The notes: generated by a model not told the origin, from the letters alone. 64,000 nt of DNA from UBA3069 sp050633465 (GCA_050633465.1 JBOEGO010000020.1:115622-179621), one strand, 5' to 3'. Numbered from the stretch's first letter, positions 35,830 through 44,727 are shown. Program-made: numbers and translations.

Positions 35830-37119
35830 TCAGCCCAGCGTGCCATCCGCCAACAGGCGGGTTTTGCCGCGCAAATAGGGGTGCAGCGCGGCGGGCAGGG
35901 TGACCGAACCATCGGCCTGCTGGCCATTTTCCAGCACAGCAATCAAACAGCGCCCCACGGCCAGACCGGACCCGTTCAGCGTATGCACGAATTCGGGCTT
36001 GGCTTCGCCATCCTTGAACCGTGCATTCATGCGTCGCGCCTGAAAATCACCGCAAACCGAAACCGAGCTGATCTCGCGGAAGCTGTCCTGACCGGGCAGC
36101 CAGACCTCGATGTCGTGGGTTTTGATCGCGCCGAACCCGGTGTCGCCCGTGCATAGGACCACGGTGCGATAGGGCAGTTCCAGTTTTTCCAGAATCGCCT
36201 CGGCGCAGCCGGTCATGCGGTCATGTTCGGCCATTGATTCGTCGGGGTGGGTCACCGATACCATTTCGACCTTTTCGAATTGGTGCTGGCGCAACATGCC
36301 GGCGGTGTCGCGCCCCGCGCTGCCCGCTTCGGAGCGGAAACACTGTGTGTGTGCCACATAGCGGCGCGGCAGGTATCCGGCATCGACGGTTTCGCCGTTC
36401 ACGATATTGGTCAGCGTCACCTCGGCCGTAGGCACCAGCCACCAGCCTTCGCGGGTTTGATAACTGTCCTCGCCGAATTTGGGCAGCTGGCCCGTGCCCA
36501 GCATCATGTCCTCGCGCACCAGAACAGGGGTCCATGTTTCGGTCAGCCCGTGTTCTTCGACATGGGTGTCGAGCATGAACTGCGCCAGCGCGCGGTGGAT
36601 GCGCACCACCCCGCCCGACAGCACAACAAATCGTGCGCCTGACAGTTTGGCGGCGGTTTCGAAATCCATGCCGGGTTTGACGCCTGCAATGTCGTAATGT
36701 TCGACAGCCGCGAAATCAAAGGCACGCGGCGTGCCCCAGCGGCGGATTTCGACATTGTCGTTTTCATCGGCCCCGTCGGGGATATCGGCATGGGGCAGGT
36801 TGGGCAGGCCCATCAACATATCGGTCAGTTGCTGGTCCAGTTCCTTGGCCTCGGCCTGCATGGCGGCGATTTCGGCCTTGCTGTCGGCGACCAATGCACG
36901 CAGGCGTTCAAATTCGGCCTCGTCGCCGCGGCCCTTGGCGGCGCCGACCTCTTTGCTGGCTTTGTTTTGTTCGGCCTTGGCCAGTTCGGCCTTTTGGATG
37001 CAGGCGCGGCGCGCCTCGTCCAGTGACAGGATGGCGGGGGATTGCGGGTCCAGCCCGCGACGGGACAGTGCAGCGTCGAACGCTTGTGGATTGTTGCGGA
37101 TGGCGCGGATATCATGCAT
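35830..37119 (-). CDS. serS: Seryl-tRNA synthetase
   Basis: Class II synthetase of 429 aa that charges tRNA-Ser. The N-terminal coiled-coil arm is visible (AELAKAEQNKASKEVGAAKGRG to EAKELDQQLTDML, in parts). Catalytic motifs: motif 2 CFRSEAGSAGRDTAGMLRQHQFEKVEM (given by key residues FRSEAG..GRDT..R.HQF.K.E) and motif 3 GSGLAVGRCLIAVLEN. The ATG at 37119 gives the normal start MHDIRAIRNNP. Confidence 0.97.
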   Translation of the reverse strand: MHDIRAIRNNPQAFDAALSRRGLDPQSPAILSLDEARRACIQKAELAKAEQNKASKEVGAAKGRGDEAEFERLRALVADSKAEIAAMQAEAKELDQQLTDMLMGLPNLPHADIPDGADENDNVEIRRWGTPRAFDFAAVEHYDIAGVKPGMDFETAAKLSGARFVVLSGGVVRIHRALAQFMLDTHVEEHGLTETWTPVLVREDMMLGTGQLPKFGEDSYQTREGWWLVPTAEVTLTNIVNGETVDAGYLPRRYVAHTQCFRSEAGSAGRDTAGMLRQHQFEKVEMVSVTHPDESMAEHDRMTGCAEAILEKLELPYRTVVLCTGDTGFGAIKTHDIEVWLPGQDSFREISSVSVCGDFQARRMNARFKDGEAKPEFVHTLNGSGLAVGRCLIAVLENGQQADGSVTLPAALHPYLRGKTRLLADGTLG

Positions 37120-37243
37120 GGGCTTTTCCCTTGTCGCGGTGCCCCGCGCCAACGTGGCGCGGATCTGTGCGCCAGCTTATGCCGGATTTTTTACCAAGGT
37201 GTAACCAAAGTTTTTGCCAGCCATGGCATGGCATCGGGCGTGA

Positions 37244-38107
37244 TCAACTGCCCAGAAACGACAGGATCCGTGCGCGGGCGGCGCGCGCTTCGGGCAGGGC
37301 GTTCAGCAGGGGCCAGACATGGATCATGCCGCGCCCTTCGATATAGTCCAGCGGGGCATCGCCCGCCCGGTCCAGAAACAACATCATATCGGGGTGCAGC
37401 AGATCGCGGGTGCCCATAAAGGCCAGCGTTGGCGGCAGCAGCGCCATATCCATATGCAGCGGCGAAATGCGCGGATCATCCAGCGGGCGCGCACCGCGAT
37501 ACCATTCACCGACCTGACGCAGCGCGGGCAGGGCCAGCATCGGGTCACGTTTGGCGGCGGCAGGCAGGGCGGGGTTGGTCATTGCCAGATCAACGGGCGG
37601 GGATATCAGCACCAGCCGGTCCGGCGCATCCATCCCCGCCTGTAACAGTGACAGCGCCAGCCCCGCGCCCGCGCTGTCGCCCATCACGGCCAGTTTCGGA
37701 AAGGCACGGCGCAGGTCACCATATAGCGGTTCCAGCATGGCCATCATGGTATCATGGTCTGCCCCTGGCCCCAGCGGATACAGGGGCATGGTGATGGTCG
37801 CGCCGGTTTCATCACACAGGCGCGACAGGAAATCCCAATGCGGGCTACGCGGCGGAAACACCCAGGCACCACCATGCAGATACAGAATATGAAGCAGGCC
37901 GGGTTTGGGCGGGGTCAGGGTGATCACGCTGCCCTCGGCCAGCGGGTCGCCGGTCAGGGTCACACGGGGGAACGGATCGCGGGGCAGGTTGTCGGCGCGC
38001 CGCGTTCGGTCCAGTTCGGCCTGAAACGCGGGCAGCGATTCAAACCGTTTGCGCCGCCCCGTCAGTTTCAGAACCAGATTGATAAGATGCGCCTGAATGC
38101 TGGCCAT
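37244..38107 (-). CDS. Alpha/beta hydrolase, hormone-sensitive lipase type
   Basis: Esterase/lipase-like enzyme of 287 aa. Oxyanion-hole motif YLHGGAWVFPPRS and nucleophile elbow VMGDSAGAGLALSL mark the hormone-sensitive lipase family; the acid residue is likely in GTRDLLHPD and the histidine in GRGMIHVWPLL. The start at 38107 has AGGGA upstream. No signal peptide. Substrate unknown. Confidence 0.9.
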   Translation of the reverse strand: MASIQAHLINLVLKLTGRRKRFESLPAFQAELDRTRRADNLPRDPFPRVTLTGDPLAEGSVITLTPPKPGLLHILYLHGGAWVFPPRSPHWDFLSRLCDETGATITMPLYPLGPGADHDTMMAMLEPLYGDLRRAFPKLAVMGDSAGAGLALSLLQAGMDAPDRLVLISPPVDLAMTNPALPAAAKRDPMLALPALRQVGEWYRGARPLDDPRISPLHMDMALLPPTLAFMGTRDLLHPDMMLFLDRAGDAPLDYIEGRGMIHVWPLLNALPEARAARARILSFLGS

Positions 38108-38188
38108 AAATTGTTTTCCCTGCTTAATCGGCGAAGCCTGCACGATCAGGGGCATATCCGCCAAACGTGACGTGGCGGCAAAATATGC

Positions 38189-39196
38189 TCAGCGCATCCA
38201 GAACCCTTCTTTCTTGATCCGGTTGCGGATCGCCTGTTCGCGCCGCGGCAAATCGTTGCGGTCAAACATCTCGCGCACCTTGTCGCCGCGCCCCTGAAAG
38301 ATGATGCGCTTCATCGGGTCGTATCCCTTTAGCACCTTTTTGATGCGGTTGGGGGCGGTGACCTGTTCCAGCACCTGAACCGCCAGATCGCTTTCGCGGG
38401 CATAAAGCAGTGGCAAAACGCGGTAATGGCAGGTCACGACCCCGTCCAGCAAACCATCGGGCAGGGTATTGCGCCCGCCGCCCAATGCATGAATGACCAG
38501 CGGCAGCGCCACCTGATCCAGCCATGGGTCCAGTTCCTGCAACAGGGTTTCGGGCGTCGGATCATCGCGGATCGACAGCGCATATTCCAGAAACTTTTCA
38601 CCAAACACATGCGGGCATTTGTAGAAAAAGAACCCCGCATTGAAATACAGATACCGCTGCCAGTATTCATCGGGCTGGTTCAGATCCAGCGAGCTGTCAA
38701 AGTCCAGCCCGAACCGGTCGTATAGCGATTTCCAGATCGCGCCATAGCCGGGGCCGTAAATTTCCAGCTTGGGCCATGTGCCTTCGCGGCGCATGGATGC
38801 GGTGGGGCGGCTGAAATCGAACGGCACCTGCGTCAGATCGCCGGTGATCAGGGTGTCTGTGTCGAAAAACACAAATGGTTCGCCCTTGGGCAGGGCAGTC
38901 AGGCATTCGATTTTGTTGCCATAGGGGTAATAGCCACCGAAATGCACGGATTCGAACGGCAGGATTTCGGCCCCCAGATCGGCCAGCAATTCCAGCACCT
39001 GATCGTTGCGAATGCGCGGGTCGTAGTCGCCCCAGCGGATGCCGGGCTGAGGTTCGGCCACAAACAGCCGCCCCTTGAAATCGGGGGATGTGGCGCGCAG
39101 GGATGCTGCGAATAGCGCGGCCTCATACATCAGGCGGCCCTGTTGGCCGACAATAACGATGTTGAACGGTTGATCGCTGGGGGCTTGCTCTGCCAT
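38189..39196 (-). CDS. Glycosyltransferase-like protein (GT-A fold, DxD motif)
   Basis: Cytoplasmic protein of 335 aa. NIVIVGQQGRLMYEAALFAASLR at the start (in part), a central FVFFDTDTLITGDL with a DxD motif, and an NAGFFFYKCP segment are typical of GT-A glycosyltransferases that transfer sugars using a divalent metal. The C-terminal 60 residues are basic. I do not recognise the exact family or substrate. It ends 81 nt upstream of the lipase-type gene and may be cotranscribed with it. Confidence 0.65.
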   Translation of the reverse strand: MAEQAPSDQPFNIVIVGQQGRLMYEAALFAASLRATSPDFKGRLFVAEPQPGIRWGDYDPRIRNDQVLELLADLGAEILPFESVHFGGYYPYGNKIECLTALPKGEPFVFFDTDTLITGDLTQVPFDFSRPTASMRREGTWPKLEIYGPGYGAIWKSLYDRFGLDFDSSLDLNQPDEYWQRYLYFNAGFFFYKCPHVFGEKFLEYALSIRDDPTPETLLQELDPWLDQVALPLVIHALGGGRNTLPDGLLDGVVTCHYRVLPLLYARESDLAVQVLEQVTAPNRIKKVLKGYDPMKRIIFQGRGDKVREMFDRNDLPRREQAIRNRIKKEGFWMR

Positions 39197-39311
39197 GATT
39201 GCCTTTGCTTCCCTTGGGGAATTTTCCTGTCACTATAGGGGAGGATGCGCGGCGCGTGAACAATCACTTTGCCGCCGGGTGGCAGATATTTTGGAATGAA
39301 AGGAATAAGAG

Positions 39312-39767
39312 ATGAACAAGGCGACATTTCTGGCGCTGATCCTTATGGCCTCCCCCGCGATTGCCGAAACAACGCTGGTGGCAGAACCACAGGACCCGAC
39401 GGGCAAATTTACCACGGCAACCGAGGTGAAACCGATCATGCAGGCCACGCGCAGTGCATGGGTGGCCCTGCGCGAATACGAAGGGCAGGATTGGCTGTAT
39501 GTGACGCAGATACTCAGCTGGCGTTGTGGGCTGGTGCAATTGAAACTGGGGGTGAATGGTGATGAACCCGCCGTTTGGCCCATGCCGCCGTGCCATACGG
39601 ATACCGCCCAACCCAACGCCATGACCGAATCCGATTTCCAGTTGCAGCCCAATATTTACAAGGTCTATCCCCTGTCATCGGTCAACAGCATCAGCGTGGA
39701 AATCACCTATGACGACCTGACCACGGACAGCCATACATGGGAACGCAAAGCGGTGCTGATGCCCTAG
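39312..39767 (+). CDS. Secreted protein of unknown function
   Basis: Protein of 151 aa with a signal peptide (MNKATFLALILMASPAIAE). The mature part has two cysteines (WRCGLVQLKLG and MPPCHTD) that could form a disulfide and is probably beta-rich. AAAGGAA lies upstream. It is divergent from the glycosyltransferase-like gene and followed by tRNA-Tyr on the other strand. No family recognised. Confidence 0.8.
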   Translation: MNKATFLALILMASPAIAETTLVAEPQDPTGKFTTATEVKPIMQATRSAWVALREYEGQDWLYVTQILSWRCGLVQLKLGVNGDEPAVWPMPPCHTDTAQPNAMTESDFQLQPNIYKVYPLSSVNSISVEITYDDLTTDSHTWERKAVLMP

Positions 39768-39834
39768 GGCGCTGCACATGTCCTGCGAAAACAGGGGTGA
39801 AAACAGGGCTGATTGCGGCAATGGTTGGGAAAAG

Positions 39835-39918
39835 TGGTGGGCGACCCTGGAATCGAACCAGGCGTGCGTCTCCGCGAGGGAGTTACAGTCCCCTGCCACA
39901 CCTTGCGGCCTGTCGCCC
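39835..39918 (-). tRNA. tRNA-Tyr (GUA)
   Basis: Class II tRNA of 84 nt including an encoded CCA. Acceptor GGGCGAC/GTCGCCC, discriminator A, anticodon stem GGGGA/TCCCT with loop CTGTAAC (anticodon GTA), a long variable arm, and T-arm CCTGG-TTCGATT-CCAGG. The tRNA is read on the minus strand. Confidence 0.96.
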
Positions 39919-40107
39919 ACTTTCACCTGCGACCAAATGGTCCGGCTGCCAAGGCGGGGGGCGCATGGCCTTGCCCGCTCGGGTGAGGGGGTGATTACTA
40001 AGCGTGTTATTCGGCGTCAACAGGAAAATCGGTGTGATTGGCGGCTAGTTGTATCGCGCGCCACGGCAGGGTAAAGGCTTGGCCAATATGGCAAGGGAAA
40101 CAAGCGC

Positions 40108-40893
40108 ATGAAAAAGCCGAAATGGGTTGTGGAAAAAGAACAGCAAAAGCGGGCGTCAGCGGCTGAAACCGTTTGGCTGTTCGGGTTGCACGCCGTGCGC
40201 GATGCCTTGCTGAACCCGCAACGCAAGCGGCTGCGCCTGATCGTGACACTGAACGCGCAGACCAAGCTGGCCGATGCCATCGCGCAAAGCGGCATGGAGC
40301 CCGAAGTGGTGGACCCGCGCAAATTCAGCGCGCCGCTGGATCCGCAGTCGGTGCATCAGGGGGCCGCGTTAGAGGTCAAGCCGCTGGATTGGGGCCGGTT
40401 AGAGGATGTTTGCGTCGGCCATCCCGACCGCGTGCCGCGTGTTGTGTTGCTGGACCGTGTGACTGATCCGCACAATGTGGGGGCGATCCTGCGCTCGGCC
40501 GAGGTGTTTGGCGCCTGCGCCGTGATCGGCACGCGCCACCATTCTGCCCCCGAAACCGGCGCATTGGCGAAAACCGCATCCGGCGCGCTGGAACGCCAGC
40601 CCTATTTGCGCGTGCGCAATCTGGCCGACGCGATGGAGCAGCTAAAGGCGATCGGATATATTGTGATCGGGCTGGACGGGGCAGCAGAACACACCGTGGA
40701 ACAGGCGCTGGAGGGGCGCAAGGACCGTCCCGTGGCGCTGGTGATGGGGGCCGAAGGGCCGGGATTGCGCGAAAAAACCCGCGAAACCTGTGACCAATTG
40801 GTGAAAATCGCCTTTGCCGGGGATTTTGGCTCGCTCAACGTGTCGAATGCGGCGGCGGTGGCGCTATATGCATCCATGGATCAACAGGGCTGA
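40108..40893 (+). CDS. rlmB: 23S rRNA (guanosine-2251-2'-O)-methyltransferase RlmB / TrmH-family
   Basis: SPOUT methyltransferase of 261 aa. N-terminal substrate-binding part (VWLFGLHAVRDALLNPQRKRLRL), then the trefoil-knot motifs: LLDRVTDPHNVGAILRSAEVFGA, VALVMGAEGPGLREKTRETCD and the terminal GSLNVSNAAAVALY. These are the three SpoU motifs. It methylates ribose in rRNA; RlmB is the best match, although tRNA-directed relatives share the fold. The gene is followed 4 nt later by the zinc-ribbon gene. Confidence 0.92.
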   Translation: MKKPKWVVEKEQQKRASAAETVWLFGLHAVRDALLNPQRKRLRLIVTLNAQTKLADAIAQSGMEPEVVDPRKFSAPLDPQSVHQGAALEVKPLDWGRLEDVCVGHPDRVPRVVLLDRVTDPHNVGAILRSAEVFGACAVIGTRHHSAPETGALAKTASGALERQPYLRVRNLADAMEQLKAIGYIVIGLDGAAEHTVEQALEGRKDRPVALVMGAEGPGLREKTRETCDQLVKIAFAGDFGSLNVSNAAAVALYASMDQQG

Positions 40894-40897
40894 ACAT

Positions 40898-41230
40898 TTG
40901 CCGCAATACGACCCGACACATGGCGCGAAAATCGCCACATGTAGCTATTGTGGCAGCTACGCCGCGCTGGTGCTAAAGGGGCATCAGCGTCACGAACTGG
41001 CCTGTTCGCGCTGCGGTGCGCCCCTGCATGATTTGAAACAGATGCCGGTGCGCGAATTGCATTTCGGCACCGGCAAGCTGCCAAAGGTGAAAAAGCGGAT
41101 GCCGCCGCCAAAGTTCGACACGCGAGAGGACATCCTGAAAAACCGCCCCGTCAAAAAGCGCAAAAAGAAAAGTATCGGGCGCATGGCGCTGGAAGAGATT
41201 TTCGACGTGATCGAGGATATTTTCGACTGA
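40898..41230 (+). CDS. Zinc-ribbon protein of unknown function
   Basis: Protein of 110 aa starting at a TTG at 40898 directly after rlmB; an in-frame ATG at 40868 would overlap rlmB. Two CxxC pairs (TCSYCGSY and ACSRCGAPL) form a zinc-ribbon knuckle. The middle is basic (KVKKRMPPPK, KNRPVKKRKKKS) and the end acidic (LEEIFDVIEDIFD). It may bind RNA together with the rlmB product; this is inference from the gene pair and composition. Confidence 0.72.
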   Translation: MPQYDPTHGAKIATCSYCGSYAALVLKGHQRHELACSRCGAPLHDLKQMPVRELHFGTGKLPKVKKRMPPPKFDTREDILKNRPVKKRKKKSIGRMALEEIFDVIEDIFD

Positions 41231-41299
41231 TTTTCGCGTATTTCGGCAGGTTTTCGCCCATTTCAGACGCGCGTGTTAAGGTTCCGTTCACAGAAATAT

Positions 41300-41433
41300 T
41301 ACATCCTCTTTTCCTGTGGGGAATCTCCCCTATCTCTCATAGCAGAGGCGCGGGACCGGAACTCCCGAGCTTCATTTCACTGTCCCTCGTTCCGTGACTT
41401 GCGCCCAAAGCTCCCCGCTTTGGGCGTTTTTTT
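41300..41433 (+). ncRNA. Candidate small RNA or structured 3' UTR
   Basis: The gap between the zinc-ribbon gene and the CoA-binding gene holds successive hairpins: GGGGA-ATC-TCCCC (41318-41330), CGGGA-CCGGAAC-TCCCG (41351-41367), then a strong terminator at 41402-41433. A TATTAC at 41297-41302 could serve as a -10. It may be an independent small RNA or the structured tail of the rlmB transcript. I do not recognise a known RNA family. Confidence 0.3.
41402..41433 (+). terminator. Intrinsic terminator
   Basis: Stem CGCCCAAAG / CTTTGGGCG with loop CTCCCCG and a run of seven T. It lies about 170 nt after the stop of the zinc-ribbon gene. Confidence 0.93.
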
Positions 41434-41488
41434 ATGGTGGGACCGCAATGCCGATTGCGCCTGTGGGCCGCTGCGTTAGGGTCGGGAT

Positions 41489-41962
41489 ATGAGCGAAACA
41501 TACACCGATGCATTTTTGAGAACCGTTCTGAAACGCAGCAAACGCATTGCGGTTGTGGGCGTGTCGCTGAACCCCGTGCGCCCCAGCTATTATGTGGCGC
41601 GGTATCTGGGGCTAAAGGGGTATACCGTAATCCCTGTAAACCCGATGCATGCGGGCAAACCCCTGTTCGGGCGAACCGTGGTCGCATCGCTGGCGGATAT
41701 CGAGGGGGGCGTAGACATGGTCGATATTTTTCGCCGCTCCGAACATGTCGGCCCTATTGTAGACGAGGCATTGGCAGCATTTCCCGAGCTGCAAACCATC
41801 TGGATGCAGATCGGTGTGGTGAACGAGGAAGCGGCCAAACTGGCGCGGGCGCGGGGCGTGGACGTGATTATGGACCGTTGCCCCAAGATCGAATACCAGC
41901 GCCTGTTTGGCGAGCTGCGCATGGGCGGGTTCAACACAGGGGTGGTGTCATCCAAACTTTGA
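41489..41962 (+). CDS. CoA-binding protein, YccU family
   Basis: Small Rossmann-fold protein of 157 aa. Motifs: RIAVVGVSLNPVRPSYYVARYLGLKGYTVIPVNP (key parts VGVSLNP and IPVNP), VDIFRRSEHV, IWMQIGVVNEEAA and VIMDRCPKIEY, all typical of the CoA_binding_2 family related to succinyl-CoA synthetase alpha. It binds CoA; the physiological role is unknown. A three-hairpin repeat follows its stop. Confidence 0.9.
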   Translation: MSETYTDAFLRTVLKRSKRIAVVGVSLNPVRPSYYVARYLGLKGYTVIPVNPMHAGKPLFGRTVVASLADIEGGVDMVDIFRRSEHVGPIVDEALAAFPELQTIWMQIGVVNEEAAKLARARGVDVIMDRCPKIEYQRLFGELRMGGFNTGVVSSKL

Positions 41963-41972
41963 ACGCGGGGAC

Positions 41973-42037
41973 AATTTTCTTACAAAGAAAATTACCGGAA
42001 AATCCATTTTCCGGATAAAATTCTTTGAAAGAATTTT
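41973..42037. repeat. Three tandem A/T-rich hairpins
   Basis: AATTTTCTT/AAGAAAATT (41973-41993), CCGGAAAAT/ATTTTCCGG (41995-42014) and AAAATTCTTT/AAAGAATTTT (42017-42037) follow each other with almost no spacing. The first two resemble the two hairpins at 13590-13634 in sequence and order. It lies between convergent genes and may end transcription or stabilise 3' ends on both strands. Confidence 0.8.
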
Positions 42038-42059
42038 GCGCCATATGGCGGCGAGGGGA

Positions 42060-42347
42060 TTAGGCCGGGAAGTCTGCGGCAAAGCGCCGGTCGCGCAGGG
42101 GTTTCACCACATTGATGGATTTCTGATACAGCGGGTGCGCCTTGTATGCGGCCAGGGCTGCGGCATCTTTGAATTCGGCATAGACCACCAGATCGACATG
42201 GGCCTCGGCCAGCGGATCGGTGTTCAGGTTGCGGCCTACCTCGAAATGGTCGGAATGGGGGATGTCGGCCAGTATCATCAGCCCATCGCGGATGGTTTCG
42301 ATATCGGCAGGGTCCTTGGCCGAAAAGAATACCGTGTGCCGGATCAT
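42060..42347 (-). CDS. Dabb (stress-responsive A/B barrel) protein
   Basis: Protein of 95 aa with the dimeric alpha-beta barrel fold: MIRHTVFFSAKD, VGRNLNTDPLAEAHVDLVVYAEFKD (in part) and YKAHPLYQKS are the family pattern. The ATG overlaps the hisE stop (ATGA), so it is cotranscribed with the histidine genes. Function unknown; relatives are small enzymes or stress proteins. Confidence 0.88.
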   Translation of the reverse strand: MIRHTVFFSAKDPADIETIRDGLMILADIPHSDHFEVGRNLNTDPLAEAHVDLVVYAEFKDAAALAAYKAHPLYQKSINVVKPLRDRRFAADFPA

Positions 42348-42652
42348 CTGCGTGCGGCCTTTTCTGCGATGCCGGACTGGTTCTGGCGCGCATCCAGCAC
42401 GGCCATAACATCCCCCAGCGTCACATCGCGCGATTTCAGCATCACCAGCAGGTGAAACAGCACATCTGCCGCTTCGGACGCCAGTTTTTCGCGGTCGTCC
42501 TTTATGGCTTCAATGATGGCCTCTATCGCTTCTTCTCCGAATTTTTCGGCGCATTTTTCCGGGCCTTTGGCCAGCAATTTTGCGGTCCAGCTGTCATCGG
42601 GGGATGCGGCGGCGCGGGTCGCGATGATTTTTTCCAGATCGTTCAGTGTCAT
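42344..42652 (-). CDS. hisE: Phosphoribosyl-ATP diphosphatase
   Basis: Second step of histidine biosynthesis: hydrolyses PR-ATP to PR-AMP and pyrophosphate. 102 aa, MazG-like all-helical fold. Motifs: SWTAKLLAKGPEKCAEKFGEEAIEAIIEA (key EKFGEEAIE) and EAADVLFHLLVML. Overlaps hisF by ATGA upstream and the Dabb gene downstream. Confidence 0.96.
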   Translation of the reverse strand: MTLNDLEKIIATRAAASPDDSWTAKLLAKGPEKCAEKFGEEAIEAIIEAIKDDREKLASEAADVLFHLLVMLKSRDVTLGDVMAVLDARQNQSGIAEKAARR

Positions 42653-43413
42653 GCGTCCATCCTCATGGCGATTCCTGCGGCGGCCATATGGGCCTTGGCC
42701 TGTGCAATGGTATATTCCCCGAAATGGAATATGGATGCGGCCAGCACGGCGCTGGCGCCGCCTGATGTCACGCCTTCGACCAGATGATCCAGATTGCCGA
42801 CCCCGCCCGATGCGATCACCGGCACATCCACTGCATCCGATATGGCACGGGTCAGGGGCAGGTTGAAACCGGCCTTGGTGCCGTCACGATCCATCGAGGT
42901 CAGCAGGATCTCGCCTGCGCCCTTGGCCGCCACGCTGCGGGCAAATTCCACCGCATCAATGCCCGTCGGTTTGCGCCCGCCATGGGTGAAAATCTCCCAC
43001 TTTCCGGGGGCGACGGTTTTGGCATCAATTGCGCAGACAATGCACTGGCTGCCGAACTGGTCCGCCGCCCTTGCGATCACATCTGGGTCGGCCACAGCGG
43101 CCGAGTTGAACGAGACCTTGTCCGCCCCCGCCAGCAGCAGCGCGCGCACATCAGCCGAGCTGCGCACCCCCCCGCCCACGGTCAGCGGGATATAGCATTG
43201 TTCGGCCGTGCGGCTGACCACATCAAACATGGTGCTACGGTTTTCATGGGTGGCGTGGATATCCAGAAAGCACAGCTCGTCTGCGCCCGCCGCATCATAG
43301 GCGCGTGCCGATTCCACCGGATCGCCCGCATCGCGCAGGCCCACGAAATTGACGCCCTTGACCACGCGGCCATCGGCCACGTCCAGACAGGGAATGATGC
43401 GGGTTTTCAGCAT
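42649..43413 (-). CDS. hisF: Imidazole glycerol phosphate synthase, cyclase subunit
   Basis: TIM-barrel subunit that, with HisH, converts PRFAR and ammonia to IGP and AICAR. 254 aa. Typical parts: MLKTRIIPCLDVADGRVVKGVNF, with catalytic Asp11, LTVGGGVRS, a second catalytic Asp in LLTSMDRDGTKAGF and IASGGVGNLDHL. Separated from hisA by the DUF2867 gene. Confidence 0.97.
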   Translation of the reverse strand: MLKTRIIPCLDVADGRVVKGVNFVGLRDAGDPVESARAYDAAGADELCFLDIHATHENRSTMFDVVSRTAEQCYIPLTVGGGVRSSADVRALLLAGADKVSFNSAAVADPDVIARAADQFGSQCIVCAIDAKTVAPGKWEIFTHGGRKPTGIDAVEFARSVAAKGAGEILLTSMDRDGTKAGFNLPLTRAISDAVDVPVIASGGVGNLDHLVEGVTSGGASAVLAASIFHFGEYTIAQAKAHMAAAGIAMRMDA

Positions 43414-43446
43414 GGGCGCGCCTTTGTGCGTTGGGTCGCCCCTGTC

Positions 43447-43923
43447 TTACTGTGCCATGGCGCGGGGTGCAATCGGGGCGCGGGCGATCCGGCGCATGGC
43501 ATTGCGCACAATCAGGATGTGAAACGGCATCACTGCGGCCAGATAGGCGCGGCCCAACGTATTATGCGGATGCACCCAGGTGCCCATATAAACGCGGCCA
43601 TCGACCTGCATCACGCTGATACGGAAATTCAGGTGTTTGTCATCGGTGCCAAGGATGATCTCGGTTTCATCCTGGGATTCGATCGGAAAAATCGCGCCAT
43701 CGCCGCTGTTTGCCACATCGGTTTTCAGGCCCAGTGGTTTCACGATCATATTGCGCAGGCCCAGCAGGGCATTGGCCCAACCGGGCATCGACAGCCCGAT
43801 GTCGGCGGCTTGCTGCGGGGGCAGGGGGCTGTCCACCGCATAGCCATCCAGAAAATCGTTTTTGACCACGCGGGGCCAAAGGCGCGAATGATCTGGCAGC
43901 GGGGTTTTGACGGTTTTGGGCAT
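43447..43923 (-). CDS. DUF2867 family protein
   Basis: Protein of 158 aa inserted between hisA and hisF on the same strand. The DUF2867 pattern is visible: DFLDGYAVDSPLPPQQAADIG, GDGAIFPIESQDETEIILGTDDKHLNFRISV (key parts ETEIILGTDDKHLNFR) and HNTLGRAYLAAVMPFHILIVRNAMRR near the end. Function unknown. Its place in the his operon is shared by many Rhodobacterales as far as I recall. Confidence 0.82.
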   Translation of the reverse strand: MPKTVKTPLPDHSRLWPRVVKNDFLDGYAVDSPLPPQQAADIGLSMPGWANALLGLRNMIVKPLGLKTDVANSGDGAIFPIESQDETEIILGTDDKHLNFRISVMQVDGRVYMGTWVHPHNTLGRAYLAAVMPFHILIVRNAMRRIARAPIAPRAMAQ

Positions 43924-44004
43924 TGGGGTCACTCGGTCAGGGAGGGGGGTCGCCCCAGACTGACACCAGATCGCGCCAGATTGATAGGGGCGCGTTGTCG
44001 CGGT

Positions 44005-44727
44005 TTACCCCTTTAGCACCGCCAGCGCCGCACCCAGATCAATCGCACCATCATAAAGCGCACGGCCCGAAATCGCCCCATCCAGCGGCGCGCCGCAGGA
44101 TTTCAGCGCCTTTAGGTCATCCAGCGACGACACTCCGCCCGATGCGATCACGGGGATCGACACGGCGCGGGCCAGCGCGGCGGTTTCATCCACGTTCGGG
44201 CCTTGCATCGCGCCGTCGCGGTTGATGTCGGTGTAAATGATCGCGGCCACGCCTGCGTCCTCGAACGAGCGGGCCAGATCGGTGGCGTTGACATTGGTTT
44301 CCTCGGCCCAGCCCTTGGTCGCGACCATGCCCTTGCGTGCGTCAATGCCCACGGCGACATGGCCGGGAAAGGCGCGGGCGGCCTCGCGCACCAGATCGGG
44401 GTTTTCCACCGCAACAGTGCCAAGGATCACGCGCTGCAATCCGCGTTCCAACCAGCGTTCGATGGTTGCCATATCACGGATGCCGCCGCCCAGTTGCGCG
44501 GGAACCTTGCAGCGGCGCAGGATTTCCTCGACCGGAGCGGCGTTCACGGGTTCGCCCGCGAATGCGCCGTTCAAATCGACCAGATGCAACCACTCACAGC
44601 CCGCGTTTACAAACTCCATCGCCTGCGCGGCAGGGTCGTCATTGAACACGGTGGCCTGTTCCATTTCGCCCTTATACAGGCGCACGGCATTGCCGTCTTT
44701 CAGATCAATTGCGGGGTATAGGATCAT
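44005..44727 (-). CDS. hisA: ProFAR isomerase
   Basis: TIM-barrel isomerase of histidine biosynthesis (ProFAR to PRFAR), 240 aa. Motifs: MILYPAIDLKDGNAVRLYKG, with catalytic Asp8, LGGGIRDMATIERWL, IYTDINRDGAMQGPN with the second catalytic Asp, and IASGGVSSLDDL. The ATG at 44727 is the natural start. It follows hisH after the inserted DUF2147 gene. Confidence 0.97.
   Translation of the reverse strand: MILYPAIDLKDGNAVRLYKGEMEQATVFNDDPAAQAMEFVNAGCEWLHLVDLNGAFAGEPVNAAPVEEILRRCKVPAQLGGGIRDMATIERWLERGLQRVILGTVAVENPDLVREAARAFPGHVAVGIDARKGMVATKGWAEETNVNATDLARSFEDAGVAAIIYTDINRDGAMQGPNVDETAALARAVSIPVIASGGVSSLDDLKALKSCGAPLDGAISGRALYDGAIDLGAALAVLKG

Noticed and set aside
41300..41433. 6S RNA or SRP RNA
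   Set aside because: I could not find the long closing stem with central bubble of 6S RNA or the conserved GGAAGGAAGC-type loop of SRP RNA, so no known family name is given.
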